Counted from the stretch's first letter, positions 1 to 8,495 are shown. The stretch: DNA of 64,000 bases from Brooklawnia sp032229645 (GCA_963722295.1 CAVRLB010000007.1:62001-126000); one strand, 5' to 3'. Made by a program: numbers and translations. Notes: generated from the sequence alone by a model not told the origin.

Positions 1-2
1 CG

Positions 3-122
3 CAGGCTTTTGCCACGTTCGCCAGGGCCTATGCCGATCAGACCGAGGTCGACCATGCGGCCTTGCTGCGCGCAGTGCAGGCAGGCCGGCTTCCGATCGA
101 TACCTCAGCCGACGAAAAATAG
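3..122 (+). CDS. DUF2252 family protein, C-terminal fragment
   Basis: Frame 3 is open from the window edge to a TAG at 120-122 and encodes 39 residues. They include the stretch FARAYADQTEVDHAALLRAV. This resembles the C-terminal end of DUF2252 proteins, which typically finish with an AYADQ-x-E-x-D-(H/Y)-AAL pattern (recalled family pattern, not searched). The 5' part of the gene lies outside the window. DUF2252 has a kinase-like fold but no settled function, so no reaction is assigned. The next gene starts 70 bases downstream with its own promoter, so this is probably the end of a separate transcription unit. Confidence 0.6.
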   Translation, partial: QAFATFARAYADQTEVDHAALLRAVQAGRLPIDTSADEK

Positions 123-180
123 CGAGGAGCAGGCACCCGATCACCGACGCGACACCCAGCGATAATTCATTGCAGCGTCC

Positions 181-186
181 TAAACT
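181..186 (+). promoter_or_regulatory. -10 element (TAAACT) of a leaderless promoter
   Basis: TAAACT fits the actinobacterial -10 pattern TAnnnT and ends exactly six bases before the ATG at 193. Transcription would then start at or within a base of the start codon. No Shine-Dalgarno sequence precedes the ATG. No convincing -35 hexamer is seen. Confidence 0.55.
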
Positions 187-192
187 CGCACC

Positions 193-1221
193 ATGACTTC
201 TTCTCTGGTGCTGGTGGGTAATTCGAAGGACGGCACGATCAATACCTTCGATCTGAGCGGCGATCGGCTGACACCGCTCGCGGTCAGCGAGGTCGGCGCT
301 CCCGGGCTTCCGTTGGCCGTCGACGCTCGTCGCGATCTGGTCTTCGCCGGGACGACCAAGCCATTCGGGGTTGTCGTATTGAAGCTCGATCGAGCCTCGG
401 GCACGCTGTCACTGATCGGACGCGCCGATATCGATGGTTCTGCCGTCTATCTGAAGCTGAGCGACGACGGTTCGAGGCTCTTCTGGGCGTCCTACCACCA
501 AGGTGTGGGCGGGGTGCTGGCCGTCGCCGAGGACGGCTCACTGTCGCCGCTCGGCGAAACGATCAGCTACCCGAATCTGCACAGCGTGCAGGTCAGCTCC
601 GACGGTGCCTTCGCCTACTACGTCTGTCTGCACGACGATCTGGTGGTCCAGTACTCGGTGGACGCCGAGACCGGCCTGCACCCGCTGGATCCGCCGACGG
701 TGGCGGCGCCGGCCGGCTCTGGACCGCGGCACCTGATCTTCTCGTCCGATGAGACCTCGGTCTATGTGAACACCGAATACTCCGGCGAGGTGCTGCACTA
801 CCGGCGCGATACCAGCTCCGGACGACTGGCGTTCGTCGCAGCACAGACCTGCATGCCGACCGATCGCGGCCTGAAGCACAGCCGGTTCGGCGCCGATCCT
901 CGCGCCGAGGGGCTGATCTGGGGCGCCGATCTACACCTGGACGAATCCGAGACCCGGCTCTACTGCTCCGAGCGCAACCAGGCGACGATCACCGCACTCG
1001 ACATCGCCAGCCATGGTGTGCTCGGCGGAGTCACCGCCCATTCCAGCGTGGTCGCCCAGCCGCGTGGTTTCGCCGTGTTGCCGAATGGGGATCTGCTGGT
1101 CGCCTCCGAGCTCGACCGGGTCGTCGGACAGTACCGTCCGGATGTCGACTCCGCGTTGACGCTGGTGGAGACCTTCCCGGCCGGCCTGGGGGCTTACTGG
1201 ATCGAGGTCATCGACCGCTGA
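193..1221 (+). CDS. Lactonase-family seven-bladed beta-propeller protein
   Basis: The 342-residue protein matches the lactonase family (Pfam Lactonase, 6-phosphogluconolactonase/cycloisomerase-2 type). Evidence is the repeating blade pattern (for example GPRHLIFSSDETSVYVNTEY and the C-terminal QPRGFAVLPNGDLLVASE) and a length typical of the family (330-400). There is no signal peptide or membrane segment, so it should be cytoplasmic. Members hydrolyse 6-phosphogluconolactone or other sugar lactones, but many have unknown substrates and nothing here fixes one. The ATG at 193 is chosen because a TAnnnT box lies six bases upstream. Its last 14 bases overlap the end of the convergent protease gene. 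Confidence 0.8.
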   Translation: MTSSLVLVGNSKDGTINTFDLSGDRLTPLAVSEVGAPGLPLAVDARRDLVFAGTTKPFGVVVLKLDRASGTLSLIGRADIDGSAVYLKLSDDGSRLFWASYHQGVGGVLAVAEDGSLSPLGETISYPNLHSVQVSSDGAFAYYVCLHDDLVVQYSVDAETGLHPLDPPTVAAPAGSGPRHLIFSSDETSVYVNTEYSGEVLHYRRDTSSGRLAFVAAQTCMPTDRGLKHSRFGADPRAEGLIWGADLHLDESETRLYCSERNQATITALDIASHGVLGGVTAHSSVVAQPRGFAVLPNGDLLVASELDRVVGQYRPDVDSALTLVETFPAGLGAYWIEVIDR

Positions 1222-2164
1222 CCGGGAGAACTCCCTGCTGGGGCAGCGGACGGAAGGCCTTGCACGCGAGGAGAACGATGACGGTCAACGCCAGCACAGG
1301 CCAACCGCCCCAGCCCATGATCGTCCCGCTGAGGGTGTCGACGGTGAAGTCTGCGTCCGCGAAGATGATCATGAACGATCCGGCCGCCGCGTTCAGGGTG
1401 CCATGGCCGAGCGCCGCAGGCCAGACCGAGCCACCTCGTTGTCTGAGCCAGGCCAAGATCGCGCCGACACCCGTGGTAAGGACGCACATCGCCGCCAGCC
1501 CCAGCCCGGGATTGCTCGGATAGTTGTAGCCGAGCAGGATCAGCGGAGCATGCCACAATCCCCAGATCACGCCCGAGATGAGCACGCTCGGCAGCGGGCC
1601 GACCAGCTCGAGCAGCCGCGGGAACAGAAAGCCTCGCCAGCCGATCTCCTCACCCGCAGCCGGGATCGTGTTGAGCACCGAGCCGACGATCACGTTGACG
1701 AACTGCAGCGCCCAGATCAGTCGCAGCGGCATGCCCAGAGATTCGACCGAGGTGCCTCCCGCGTCCAGTTGCGAATCGAGCAGGACCCGGAATCCGGAGA
1801 GATTCGCCAGGTCGAATTGGTAGGTACCGAGCAGCGCGCTAGAGGCCAACCCAAGCAGGACCACCAGAAAGATGACGACCATGCCGAGCAGCAGAAAACC
1901 GATCGTCCGGCCGGCCGAGGCATGGGGCTTGATGCCCAGGCTCACCAGCACCGGACGATGCTCGACGAATTTCGTCACGATCACCGCTGCGATCGTCGGG
2001 GTCAACATCATCACCACAGAACAAACCGTGAACAGCGGGCTGGCGAGCCCATCACCGAGCCACAGCGGCAGGCAGACCAGCCAGGCCAGGCCATAAGCGA
2101 TCAGACAGTAGATGATGACCGGCCGCCAGCCGGACGAACGACTCTGCTGGACTGGTTCACTCAT
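1208..2164 (-). CDS. CPBP family intramembrane metalloprotease
   Basis: This is a 318-residue multi-pass membrane protein with the CPBP/Abi (CAAX-protease-like) signature. The motifs run in order: EEIGWRGFLFPRL (paired Glu plus Arg), then GVIWGLWHAPLIL with the conserved His, then LGHGTLNA with the second His/Asn. About eight hydrophobic segments are visible. The ATG follows a good Shine-Dalgarno (GGAGAGAG). Family members process membrane proteins or isoprenylated-type substrates, and in bacteriocin loci they often act in self-immunity. It lies 68 bases downstream of the two-component/ABC operon on the same strand, so an immunity or stress role with the lasso region is a reasonable inference only. 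Confidence 0.82.
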   Translation of the reverse strand: MSEPVQQSRSSGWRPVIIYCLIAYGLAWLVCLPLWLGDGLASPLFTVCSVVMMLTPTIAAVIVTKFVEHRPVLVSLGIKPHASAGRTIGFLLLGMVVIFLVVLLGLASSALLGTYQFDLANLSGFRVLLDSQLDAGGTSVESLGMPLRLIWALQFVNVIVGSVLNTIPAAGEEIGWRGFLFPRLLELVGPLPSVLISGVIWGLWHAPLILLGYNYPSNPGLGLAAMCVLTTGVGAILAWLRQRGGSVWPAALGHGTLNAAAGSFMIIFADADFTVDTLSGTIMGWGGWPVLALTVIVLLACKAFRPLPQQGVLPVSGR

Positions 2165-2232
2165 TCTCTCTCCACCAGATGCTCGTCGTTCAAGCCAGCG
2201 ACCATTTCGGTTTGATTTCCCGATCCTACAGC

Positions 2233-2925
2233 TCAGTGTCGGGCTGGCGGGTCATTGGTGAGACCGTTGCGGTGGGCGTAGATGATTGCGTGGGCGCGGT
2301 CGCGGAAGTTCAGTTTGAAGAAGATACGGTTGATGTGGCTCTTGACGGTTGCGGGTGCGAGGTTGAGCTGTTCGCAGATCTCTGGGTTGGATAGTCCCTG
2401 GGCGATGGCGTGGAAGACGTCTTGCTCACGGGGGCTGAGGATGTTGATGTCGCGGATGGTGTCGTCGAGTTGGAGTTGTGGGGCAGGTGTGATGCGGCGC
2501 GTGTACATCTCGATGAGTTGTTTGGTGATGCGTGGTTCGACGATCCCTTCGCCACTGGCGACGATGCGGATGGCTTGGGTGATGGTTTCTGGTGGACTGT
2601 TCTTGAGGATGAAGGCGCTGGCGCCGGCGTCGAGTCCACCGAAGGCGTATTCGTCGAGGTCGAATGTGGTGAGCACGATGACGCGGGTTGCGGGGTGGTT
2701 TGTAATGATGCGGCGGGTTGCTTCGATGCCGCCGATGCCCGGCATGCGGATATCCATAAGGACGACGTCTGGTTTGGTAGCGGCTACGAGTGGGAGTGCA
2801 GTTTCGCCGGTGCGCGCTTGACCGACGACGGTGATGTCGTCGGTGGCATCGAGGAGCAGGGTGGTGCCTTGCCTAAAGTACTCCTGGTCATCGACGAGGA
2901 CGACTGTGATTGGTGGGGTGCTCAT
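2233..2925 (-). CDS. NarL/FixJ-type response regulator
   Basis: The 230-residue protein has an N-terminal receiver domain (about residues 6-120) with the acidic pair in VVLVDDQ, the phosphoacceptor Asp in VVLMDIRMPG, a conserved Thr/Ser region (IVLTTFD) and Lys in FILKNSP. A C-terminal LuxR-type helix-turn-helix follows (about 165-222), with ILSPREQDVFHAIAQGLSN and APATVKSHINRIFFKL. The start overlaps the stop of the upstream histidine kinase by four bases (ATGA), so the two are translationally coupled. It is the last gene of the minus-strand ABC/kinase operon. The likely target is that operon or the divergent lasso promoter, but no binding site was assigned. Confidence 0.9.
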   Translation of the reverse strand: MSTPPITVVLVDDQEYFRQGTTLLLDATDDITVVGQARTGETALPLVAATKPDVVLMDIRMPGIGGIEATRRIITNHPATRVIVLTTFDLDEYAFGGLDAGASAFILKNSPPETITQAIRIVASGEGIVEPRITKQLIEMYTRRITPAPQLQLDDTIRDINILSPREQDVFHAIAQGLSNPEICEQLNLAPATVKSHINRIFFKLNFRDRAHAIIYAHRNGLTNDPPARH

Positions 2926-4106
2926 GTTGGTGGGGTTTCTGCGTTATGGCGGGTACGGAGGATGGCGTGGGTGCGCCAGCCACCTTGTGGACGTGGTCCG
3001 GCGTGACTGGTGCCGTTGAATCGTTGGGTGCGGGCGGCGATTCCATATAGGCCGCGGCCGCTGCCAACGCTGGAGGTATGGGTATTGGTGGCGTTGTCGG
3101 TGATGGTGATGTCGATCTGCTGGCCGGTATTGTGGACTTCGACATCTATGCGGGTGGCTGATTGGGCGTAGCGCAGCGCGTTGGTGAGGCCTTCTTGGAT
3201 AATGCGGTAGATGGTGAGTTGGAGTTCGGGGTCGGCTGGTGGCAAGTCGCCGTGGCGGGTGAATCTGACGGGCATGCCGGTGGATCGGAATACCTCGATG
3301 AGGTCTTCTAGTGATTGCCGGGTGGTTGCGGGGTCGGTGCTGGTGTCGGTGTCGGGGAAGAGCTGGAGGGTGCGGTTCATTTCGGTGAGGGCACCGCGCC
3401 CAATTTCGGAGACCTTGGCCATGGCTTCGGCTGATCGTTGCGGGTGTTTGGCCCAGGCGGATGCTGCGCCGTTGGCGAGGGCGACCATGGTGGATAGTGA
3501 GTGGGCAGTGACGTCGTGCATGTCGGCTGCAATTCGGGCACGTTCGGTGATGCGGGCCCGTTCGGCGCGTTCATCCCAAATAATGGCCAGTAGCCGGGCT
3601 CGTTGTCGCTGCGCACGTACTGATAGCCCGATGGCTAGTGCGATGATGGCCGGGGCGTCGAGGAGTGTGGGTGAGGTCCTGGCTGGTTGGTGCAGGTAGC
3701 TGGCCAGGGTGGCGGTGATTGGGATGGCGACTCCGAGCCCGTAGCTGAGGAGGGCTCGTCTGGGGCCTTGCAGGTTAGCCACGGTGTACAGGGCGAACGC
3801 GAAGGGGATGCTGACGTAGTTTTGTTGCCACAGGATTGAGCAAATGGTGCCGGCTACGACCGCGATGATCAGCATGGTCGCCGGATGGCGACGCCGCCAC
3901 GCTAGTGGGAGTGCGGTAAGCGCTACTACTGGTATGCGAGCGGGATGCTCAACGATGGGTTCGGTCAGTGTTTGCATGGCGGCACAGCCCGCGACGACCG
4001 CCCACTCGGTGCCGCGGGGGTGGCGGGCCAGCCAGTCACGGATCGGCCACAGGCGGCGCGCGATGTCGTCCCAGTCGCCTTCGGCGTCAACGGGTCGGTC
4101 TGCCAT
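2922..4106 (-). CDS. Two-component sensor histidine kinase (NarL-partner, HisKA_3 type)
   Basis: This is a 394-residue kinase starting at the ATG at 4106 (MADRPVDAEGDW). The frame stays open upstream, but that part has no domain character. A membrane region of about five to six segments (roughly residues 35-160) is followed by a HisKA_3 dimerisation/phosphoacceptor helix with ADMHDVTAHSLSTMVALANG, the His being the phosphorylation site. An HATPase_c domain follows, with YRIIQEGLTNALRYA (N box), DNATN (G1) and GSGRGLYGIAAR (G2). There is little extracellular sequence, which suits kinases that sense cell-envelope antibiotics or transporter state through the membrane. It is coupled to the response regulator by an ATGA overlap. 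Confidence 0.88.
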   Translation of the reverse strand: MADRPVDAEGDWDDIARRLWPIRDWLARHPRGTEWAVVAGCAAMQTLTEPIVEHPARIPVVALTALPLAWRRRHPATMLIIAVVAGTICSILWQQNYVSIPFAFALYTVANLQGPRRALLSYGLGVAIPITATLASYLHQPARTSPTLLDAPAIIALAIGLSVRAQRQRARLLAIIWDERAERARITERARIAADMHDVTAHSLSTMVALANGAASAWAKHPQRSAEAMAKVSEIGRGALTEMNRTLQLFPDTDTSTDPATTRQSLEDLIEVFRSTGMPVRFTRHGDLPPADPELQLTIYRIIQEGLTNALRYAQSATRIDVEVHNTGQQIDITITDNATNTHTSSVGSGRGLYGIAARTQRFNGTSHAGPRPQGGWRTHAILRTRHNAETPPT

Positions 4107-4192
4107 ACCTATCCTCGCGCTCACGCATTTGCTCGGTGCATCGGGTCTGGGACGTCGGCTGGTGGTGTCCCAAGGCGGGGGTGCCTGGCTGG

Positions 4193-5029
4193 CTATGCGT
4201 CTCGCCGATGGTAGGCAATGCCAGCCATCACGACCACGATGAGGGTCCAGAATAGCAGAATACCGAAGCCAGCCCATGGATCCAGGCTGCCTGGTTCGAT
4301 CACCGTGAGGAGGCGTGATCCGGCTTGCAGGGGAAAGTACTGGGTGATGATGGCGCCGGCGGCAGAGAAGATTTGCGGCACGTAGGGCACAATCAGCATC
4401 AATGCGAGCACGACTAGCACGCTACCGACGACGCTGCGCACCAGCACTCCGACAGCAAGGCCAAGGATTGGCAGCACCGCCAGATACAGCCCCGAGCCGA
4501 GAACTAGCCGCACCGCGTCGGAAGTGGTGAGAATGTAGGAATAGCCGCCTCTCGCCAAGATGACTGGTGCAAGTGCGTAGCCGATCCCGGCCGAGACCAC
4601 CCCGATCACGAACCCGATCCCAGCGACGATCACGGCTTTCGCTGCCAGTACCGGGGTTCTGGTTGGTGTGGCAAGCAGGGTGGTTTTGATCTGGCCGGAG
4701 CGATATTCGTTGGTGATGACCAGCGTGGCCAGGATAGCCAGGATCAACCCGATGTACGCGGTCTTGTCGATCACCATTTCCGGGTATGGATCGTAGTCGG
4801 ACTGAACCGAGCCGCGATCACGCAGCACGTAGGCCCACGGCATCAGCACCGCGTTCGCGACGATCAGGACAAAGGTAACCCCCGCCAGGACCTTGTTCGA
4901 GATCAGCCCGCAGAACTTGATCCACTCAGAGTTGACTGCACCGGTAAACCCAGCCCGCACCGAACCCATCTGTTGCTGGCTGGCCTGGGCTGGGTGGTGT
5001 TGAGTGAGGGTTGGTGCGCAGTGCGACAT
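4193..5029 (-). CDS. ABC-2 type transporter permease
   Basis: The 278-residue protein has a cytoplasmic N-terminus (HHPAQASQQQ region) followed by about six membrane segments. The pattern LVITNEYRSGQIKTTLLATPTR after the second segment is the conserved cytoplasmic loop of ABC-2/lantibiotic-immunity-like permeases. The ATPase gene lies 18 bases upstream in the same direction, and the kinase/regulator pair lies downstream. The layout matches peptide-antibiotic sensing and resistance modules. The substrate is unknown. Confidence 0.82.
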   Translation of the reverse strand: MSHCAPTLTQHHPAQASQQQMGSVRAGFTGAVNSEWIKFCGLISNKVLAGVTFVLIVANAVLMPWAYVLRDRGSVQSDYDPYPEMVIDKTAYIGLILAILATLVITNEYRSGQIKTTLLATPTRTPVLAAKAVIVAGIGFVIGVVSAGIGYALAPVILARGGYSYILTTSDAVRLVLGSGLYLAVLPILGLAVGVLVRSVVGSVLVVLALMLIVPYVPQIFSAAGAIITQYFPLQAGSRLLTVIEPGSLDPWAGFGILLFWTLIVVVMAGIAYHRRDA

Positions 5030-5047
5030 GAGACTTCTCCCTTTGCT

Positions 5048-5959
5048 CTACTGGTAGCTGGTGCTGGTGTATTCGACGGCATCGCGGGTGATCGCGTTGT
5101 AGGCGTCTTCAAGGGTTTGGTGGACCGGTGCCAGTTCGTGCAGCACGATGCCGTTATCGAAAGCGCGGACGGCGATCTGTTCAGCTGTGATCCCTTCAAA
5201 CTCCAGCAGGCCGCGCTGATCCGAGTGCGTGGTCACCCGGTCACTGGCCAGTAGTTCGACCAGTTCCTGGGCACGGTTGGTGCGCACGAGCACCCTGGGA
5301 CGCTGATCACCGGTGAGTTCGCTCAGTGGAGCGTCGGCGATGATCCTGCCACGCCCGATGATGACGAAATGATCAGCGATCAGCGCGAGCTCACTCAGCA
5401 AGTGGGAGGACAAGAACACGGTCCGTCCCTCATCGGCGAGTTGACGTAGCAGGTTGCGTACCCAAGTAACACCTTCGGGGTCCAATCCGTTGACTGGCTC
5501 ATCAAGGATCAGGATTTGAGGGTCGCCCAGCAAAGCTGCCGCGATTCCAAGCCGTTGCCTCATACCAAGAGAGAACCCACCGACCTTGCGGCCCGCTACG
5601 CCCGTTAAGCCGGTACGGCCCAGTACCTCTGTGATCCGAGATCGGCCGATCCGGTGCGTCGCGGCAATCGAGGCTAGATAGTTCCACGCTGTCCGTGACC
5701 GGTGCGCTGCACCTGCGTCCAGCAAAGCCCCCACCTCCCGCAGCGGGGCAACAAGTTGGGCGTAGCGTTTCCCGCCGATCAGCGCTTGCCCACTGGTGGG
5801 ATGATCCAAGCCCACAATGCAGCGCATCGTGGTGGACTTACCTGCCCCGTTTGGCCCCAGAAAGCCAGTGACCTGCCCCGGCTGCACAGTGAACGAGGCA
5901 CCTTTAACCGCAAACGCCTGGCCGTACCGCTTACTCAATCCAGTGACCTCAATCACCAT
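5048..5959 (-). CDS. ABC transporter ATP-binding protein (CcmA/drug-exporter type)
   Basis: The protein is 303 residues from the ATG at 5959 (MVIEVTGLSKRYGQ), preceded by an AAGGCGG ribosome-binding site. The frame extends 30 residues further upstream without domain content. Motifs: Walker A GFLGPNGAGKSTTMRC, signature FSLGMRQRLGIAAALL, Walker B ILILDEPVNGLDPEG and switch His in FLSSHLLSEL. The C-terminal extension of about 80 residues (TNRAQELVELLASD onward) is typical of ATPases paired with ABC-2 permeases. It powers the adjacent permease. One hundred and eleven bases separate it from the upstream FtsX-like gene, so it may be co-transcribed or have its own promoter. Confidence 0.88.
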   Translation of the reverse strand: MVIEVTGLSKRYGQAFAVKGASFTVQPGQVTGFLGPNGAGKSTTMRCIVGLDHPTSGQALIGGKRYAQLVAPLREVGALLDAGAAHRSRTAWNYLASIAATHRIGRSRITEVLGRTGLTGVAGRKVGGFSLGMRQRLGIAAALLGDPQILILDEPVNGLDPEGVTWVRNLLRQLADEGRTVFLSSHLLSELALIADHFVIIGRGRIIADAPLSELTGDQRPRVLVRTNRAQELVELLASDRVTTHSDQRGLLEFEGITAEQIAVRAFDNGIVLHELAPVHQTLEDAYNAITRDAVEYTSTSYQ

Positions 5960-6070
5960 CAACCGCACCGCCTTGTCTGATCGATTACCCTCGGATGACA
6001 ACGACGCTAGAAGCACACCCGACGGTGGCGCTTCAACCCGTGGTTCCAAACCCGTAGCTTCTACTGGCTC

Positions 6071-7393
6071 TCACACAGGTACCCGACGGACAGTTCGGGC
6101 CAGATAGCGTTGCGCCGTCCAGCAGCCGACCCGCAGCAGCGTCACTCCGAGCCCCAAGCAACCGACGATGACCAGCGCCGACCAGGGCGAGGTCACCACC
6201 GCGATCGCCGTCAACGGAAATGTCGCCACGACGGCGAGCACAACCGGTCCGGCCACCGCCACGCCGACCGGCGTCATCACCTGCCGCCGGTGCGCAGTCT
6301 GCAGTTCCCGTACCGAGGCACCGAGCCGGGTCAACGCCACATACACATCGGCACGTTCGATGATCGCAGCAATCTGATAGGCCACGCTGCTGCACGCGAC
6401 CAGCACAAAACTGCACACGGTGGTCAGCACCACCACTCGGCCGATATCACCAAAGAACCCGACCTGAACTGCACTCAACTGGGTAGGCCCTCGCCCCACA
6501 GCATCAAGAAACCCCAAGACGGACACCGATGGCACGATTAAGAAACTCATCAACGCCAGCACTGATACCTGCCGCCACGCCGCGCCCGGATCGTCCAGCA
6601 ACGTTCGGCCAACCACCAACTCGACCGGTGTGTAGTCAGCGCGCAGCAACCGCTTCGCGCCCAGCACCACCAGATAGGGCCCCAGCAGACCCCAAACTCC
6701 CATCAAGACGATCATTGCGATGACCAGCACCACGATGATTCCCACCACGCCCCAACTCGCTGTCACCACTTGCAACAACACCAGGCATGCGACAATCCCC
6801 ACCACCGAAATCACTAATCGAACCCACCCCACCTGGCGGGCTTGGACACGGCTGGTCGTCCCCATCGGAGCGGCAATCGCCTGACGCATCCTCGCCAAAG
6901 CACTGCCAACGATCAGGCCCACCAGACCCAAACCCACCCCAACCGCCAACTCCCACGGTGGACGGTCGCCTCCAGTAACCCCGCCCAGCGGCATTAGCCA
7001 GGTCAGCGTCGCCACCACGTTCGAGCATCCCCATCCGACCAGCAGCCCCGCCACCGCGGACCCCAGCGCATCAATGGTGACCAACAACCTGGTCTTGCCC
7101 ACCGACAACCCCATCAGCCGTAGCACCGCGATCCGATCCTCCTGCTGGCGGGCGCGCAGACGCGCTGCCGCACCCACCGCGCCCGTGACCGGCACCACCA
7201 GCGTCACCACACACCAAACGGCCAGCACGGCGTATCCCACGTAGCTGTCTCGCAACAGCCATAACCGCCATGCCACCTCCAACACCGTGAACCCGACCAG
7301 CCCCGCCACGCCCGCCGCCACCATTGTCGGCGCGGCATCCCGGGCCGTCCGGCCAGATGGATAAACTAACCATCCGAGTTCGACCGGATTCAT
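6071..7393 (-). CDS. FtsX/MacB-like ABC transporter permease
   Basis: The 440-residue membrane protein has FtsX-like domains: a first group of segments (residues about 20-70), the conserved loop QQEDRIAVLRLMGLSVGKTRLL, further segments (100-250), and a C-terminal FtsX unit with LTRLGASVRELQTAHRRQVM followed by two or three segments. The duplicated LMG/RLG-S-V loop is characteristic of permeases that pair with LolD-type ATPases and either export peptides or sense them. Its start overlaps the stop of the ATPase gene by four bases (ATGA), confirming the pair. The substrate is unknown; antimicrobial peptide is an inference from the neighbourhood. Confidence 0.82.
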   Translation of the reverse strand: MNPVELGWLVYPSGRTARDAAPTMVAAGVAGLVGFTVLEVAWRLWLLRDSYVGYAVLAVWCVVTLVVPVTGAVGAAARLRARQQEDRIAVLRLMGLSVGKTRLLVTIDALGSAVAGLLVGWGCSNVVATLTWLMPLGGVTGGDRPPWELAVGVGLGLVGLIVGSALARMRQAIAAPMGTTSRVQARQVGWVRLVISVVGIVACLVLLQVVTASWGVVGIIVVLVIAMIVLMGVWGLLGPYLVVLGAKRLLRADYTPVELVVGRTLLDDPGAAWRQVSVLALMSFLIVPSVSVLGFLDAVGRGPTQLSAVQVGFFGDIGRVVVLTTVCSFVLVACSSVAYQIAAIIERADVYVALTRLGASVRELQTAHRRQVMTPVGVAVAGPVVLAVVATFPLTAIAVVTSPWSALVIVGCLGLGVTLLRVGCWTAQRYLARTVRRVPV

Positions 7394-8136
7394 CCCTGGG
7401 CCCGCCGTTCCGTGATCACACCGTCACGCAACTCGACGACCTTGTCGCACGCGGCCGCCACATCATGGTCATGGGTCGCCACGACCAACGTGCGGCCCCT
7501 GCCAGTGGTCGCAGCCAGCAGCAGCCTCATCACCGCCGCGCCAGTCTCTGGATCCAAAGCCGCAGTCGGCTCATCCGCGAACACAATCCGCGGGCCGGCA
7601 GCAACCGCACGCACGATCGCAACCCGCTGAGCCTCACCACCCGACAGCCGACCGGGCCGTTGCTGTCCAAGGCCTTCCAACCCCAACTCTCCCAATCGGG
7701 CATCAGCCGTTGCCAACGCGTCTCGTTTCGCCACGCCGGCCAGCAAACACGGCAACGCGACGTTCTCCTGCGCAGTCAGTTCCGGCAGTAACAAGTCTCG
7801 CTGGAATACAAGCCCCAAATGCCTCAGCCGCAGAGCTGTCCGCTGCGGCGCTGCCAACGCAGACACCTCCACCGCACCATCAACAGTCGAATGCAGCACC
7901 CGCCCAGCATCCGGAAGGTCAATACCAGCCAGCAGATGCAACAACGTCGACTTACCAGAACCGCTCACCCCCATGATGGCCACCGAGCTGGACGCGGGCA
8001 CCCTGAGAGTGGCTCCCGCCAACACCAGCCGGTCACCGAATGCCTTCCGCAGCTCGAATGCCCCCAACTCGCCGGTCAGCAACACCCCAGACGGCCCCGA
8101 TGCCCCAGCACTCACGACGCTCATGCTGCGCACCAT
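7390..8136 (-). CDS. LolD/MacB-type ABC transporter ATP-binding protein
   Basis: Motifs are Walker A IMGVSGSGKSTLLHLLAG, Q-loop LGLVFQRDLLLPELT, signature RLSGGEAQRVAIVRAVA, Walker B RIVFADEPTAALDPETG and switch VVATHDHDVAAACD, all typical of the LolD/MacB/BceA class. The start is uncertain. The frame is open back to 8250, but the stretch before MVRSMSVVS (8136) has no domain character and would run into the divergent promoter. ATGs at 8136 and 8124 are both possible, neither with a strong ribosome-binding site. It heads a minus-strand run of six genes (two ABC transporters, kinase, regulator), divergent from the lasso cluster 140 bases away. Confidence 0.84.
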   Translation of the reverse strand: MVRSMSVVSAGASGPSGVLLTGELGAFELRKAFGDRLVLAGATLRVPASSSVAIMGVSGSGKSTLLHLLAGIDLPDAGRVLHSTVDGAVEVSALAAPQRTALRLRHLGLVFQRDLLLPELTAQENVALPCLLAGVAKRDALATADARLGELGLEGLGQQRPGRLSGGEAQRVAIVRAVAAGPRIVFADEPTAALDPETGAAVMRLLLAATTGRGRTLVVATHDHDVAAACDKVVELRDGVITERRAQG

Positions 8137-8171
8137 AGGGACCGGACTACGTCTGATCCACCAACCACGGG

Positions 8172-8201
8172 TTGATTGTCCGCGCGAGTGTGTCCTCATA
8201 G
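8172..8201 (+). promoter_or_regulatory. Candidate promoter of the lasso peptide operon
   Basis: TTGATT (8172-8177) and TCATAG (8196-8201) are separated by 18 bases and lie about 75 bases upstream of the precursor ATG. The match to consensus is moderate. The position, between the divergent ABC gene and the lasso precursor and just upstream of two palindromes, supports a regulated promoter here. Confidence 0.3.
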
Positions 8202-8204
8202 GTT

Positions 8205-8239
8205 CTGTCACGTGCGACAGCACTGATCGAGTGCACTCG
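8205..8239. promoter_or_regulatory. Two palindromes (candidate operators) upstream of the lasso precursor
   Basis: CTGTCACGTGCGACAG (8205-8220) has five-base arms around a near-symmetric core, and CGAGTGCACTCG (8228-8239) is a perfect 12-base palindrome. Both lie in the 140-base divergent region between the ABC/two-component operon and the lasso cluster, 38-72 bases before the precursor ATG. They may bind a regulator or form structures in the 5' untranslated leader. Which of these applies is not determined. Confidence 0.4.
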
Positions 8240-8276
8240 CATTCGGTCATCCAGGCAAGTCAAGAAAGGTAGAGAA

Positions 8277-8393
8277 ATGTCAAAGTCTGTTTACGAGGCC
8301 CCGTCGATGGTCAAGATCGGTGGGTTCGATGAGCTGACCAACGCCACCCGTCGTGGCTACTGGATCGACTTCTTCGGCGGTTGGTGGCTCTGA
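8277..8393 (+). CDS. Lasso peptide precursor (A protein)
   Basis: The 38-codon gene starts at the ATG after an AAGAAAGG ribosome-binding site. The leader contains the exact lasso recognition pattern YxxPxLxxxGxFxxxT: Y6, P9, M11 (Leu position), G15, F17 and T21, with T21 penultimate to the cleavage site. Cleavage after N22 gives the 16-residue core ATRRGYWIDFFGGWWL. Asp at core position 9 is the only acidic residue, so an Ala1-Asp9 macrolactam with a nine-residue ring and a seven-residue tail is predicted. F10/F11 and W14/W15 are the likely steric plugs. With no cysteines it would be a class II lasso peptide. All processing genes follow immediately downstream. Starts at Ala are less common than Gly, but known in the family. 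Confidence 0.93.
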   Translation: MSKSVYEAPSMVKIGGFDELTNATRRGYWIDFFGGWWL

Positions 8394-8495
8394 GCGCTGA
8401 CTCCCGTAGGAATTTACCGTAAGACAGGTGGCCGCCTGCCTCGTGGCTTCAGCGATGTGGCAGACGGCCATCTTGATGGACCGGAAAGGGAAGCT

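Noticed and set aside
8277..8393. Lasso core starting at R25 or G27 (seven-residue ring, or a five-residue ring)
   Set aside because: The leader pattern places T21 at the -2 position, which gives Ala23 as core residue 1 and Asp at position 9. Other registers lose the conserved Thr or give rings too small to form.
8440..8460. Terminator or attenuator between lasso precursor and cyclase
   Set aside because: CAGGTGGCCGCCTG at 8434-8450 is a short imperfect palindrome with no T tract, too weak to call.
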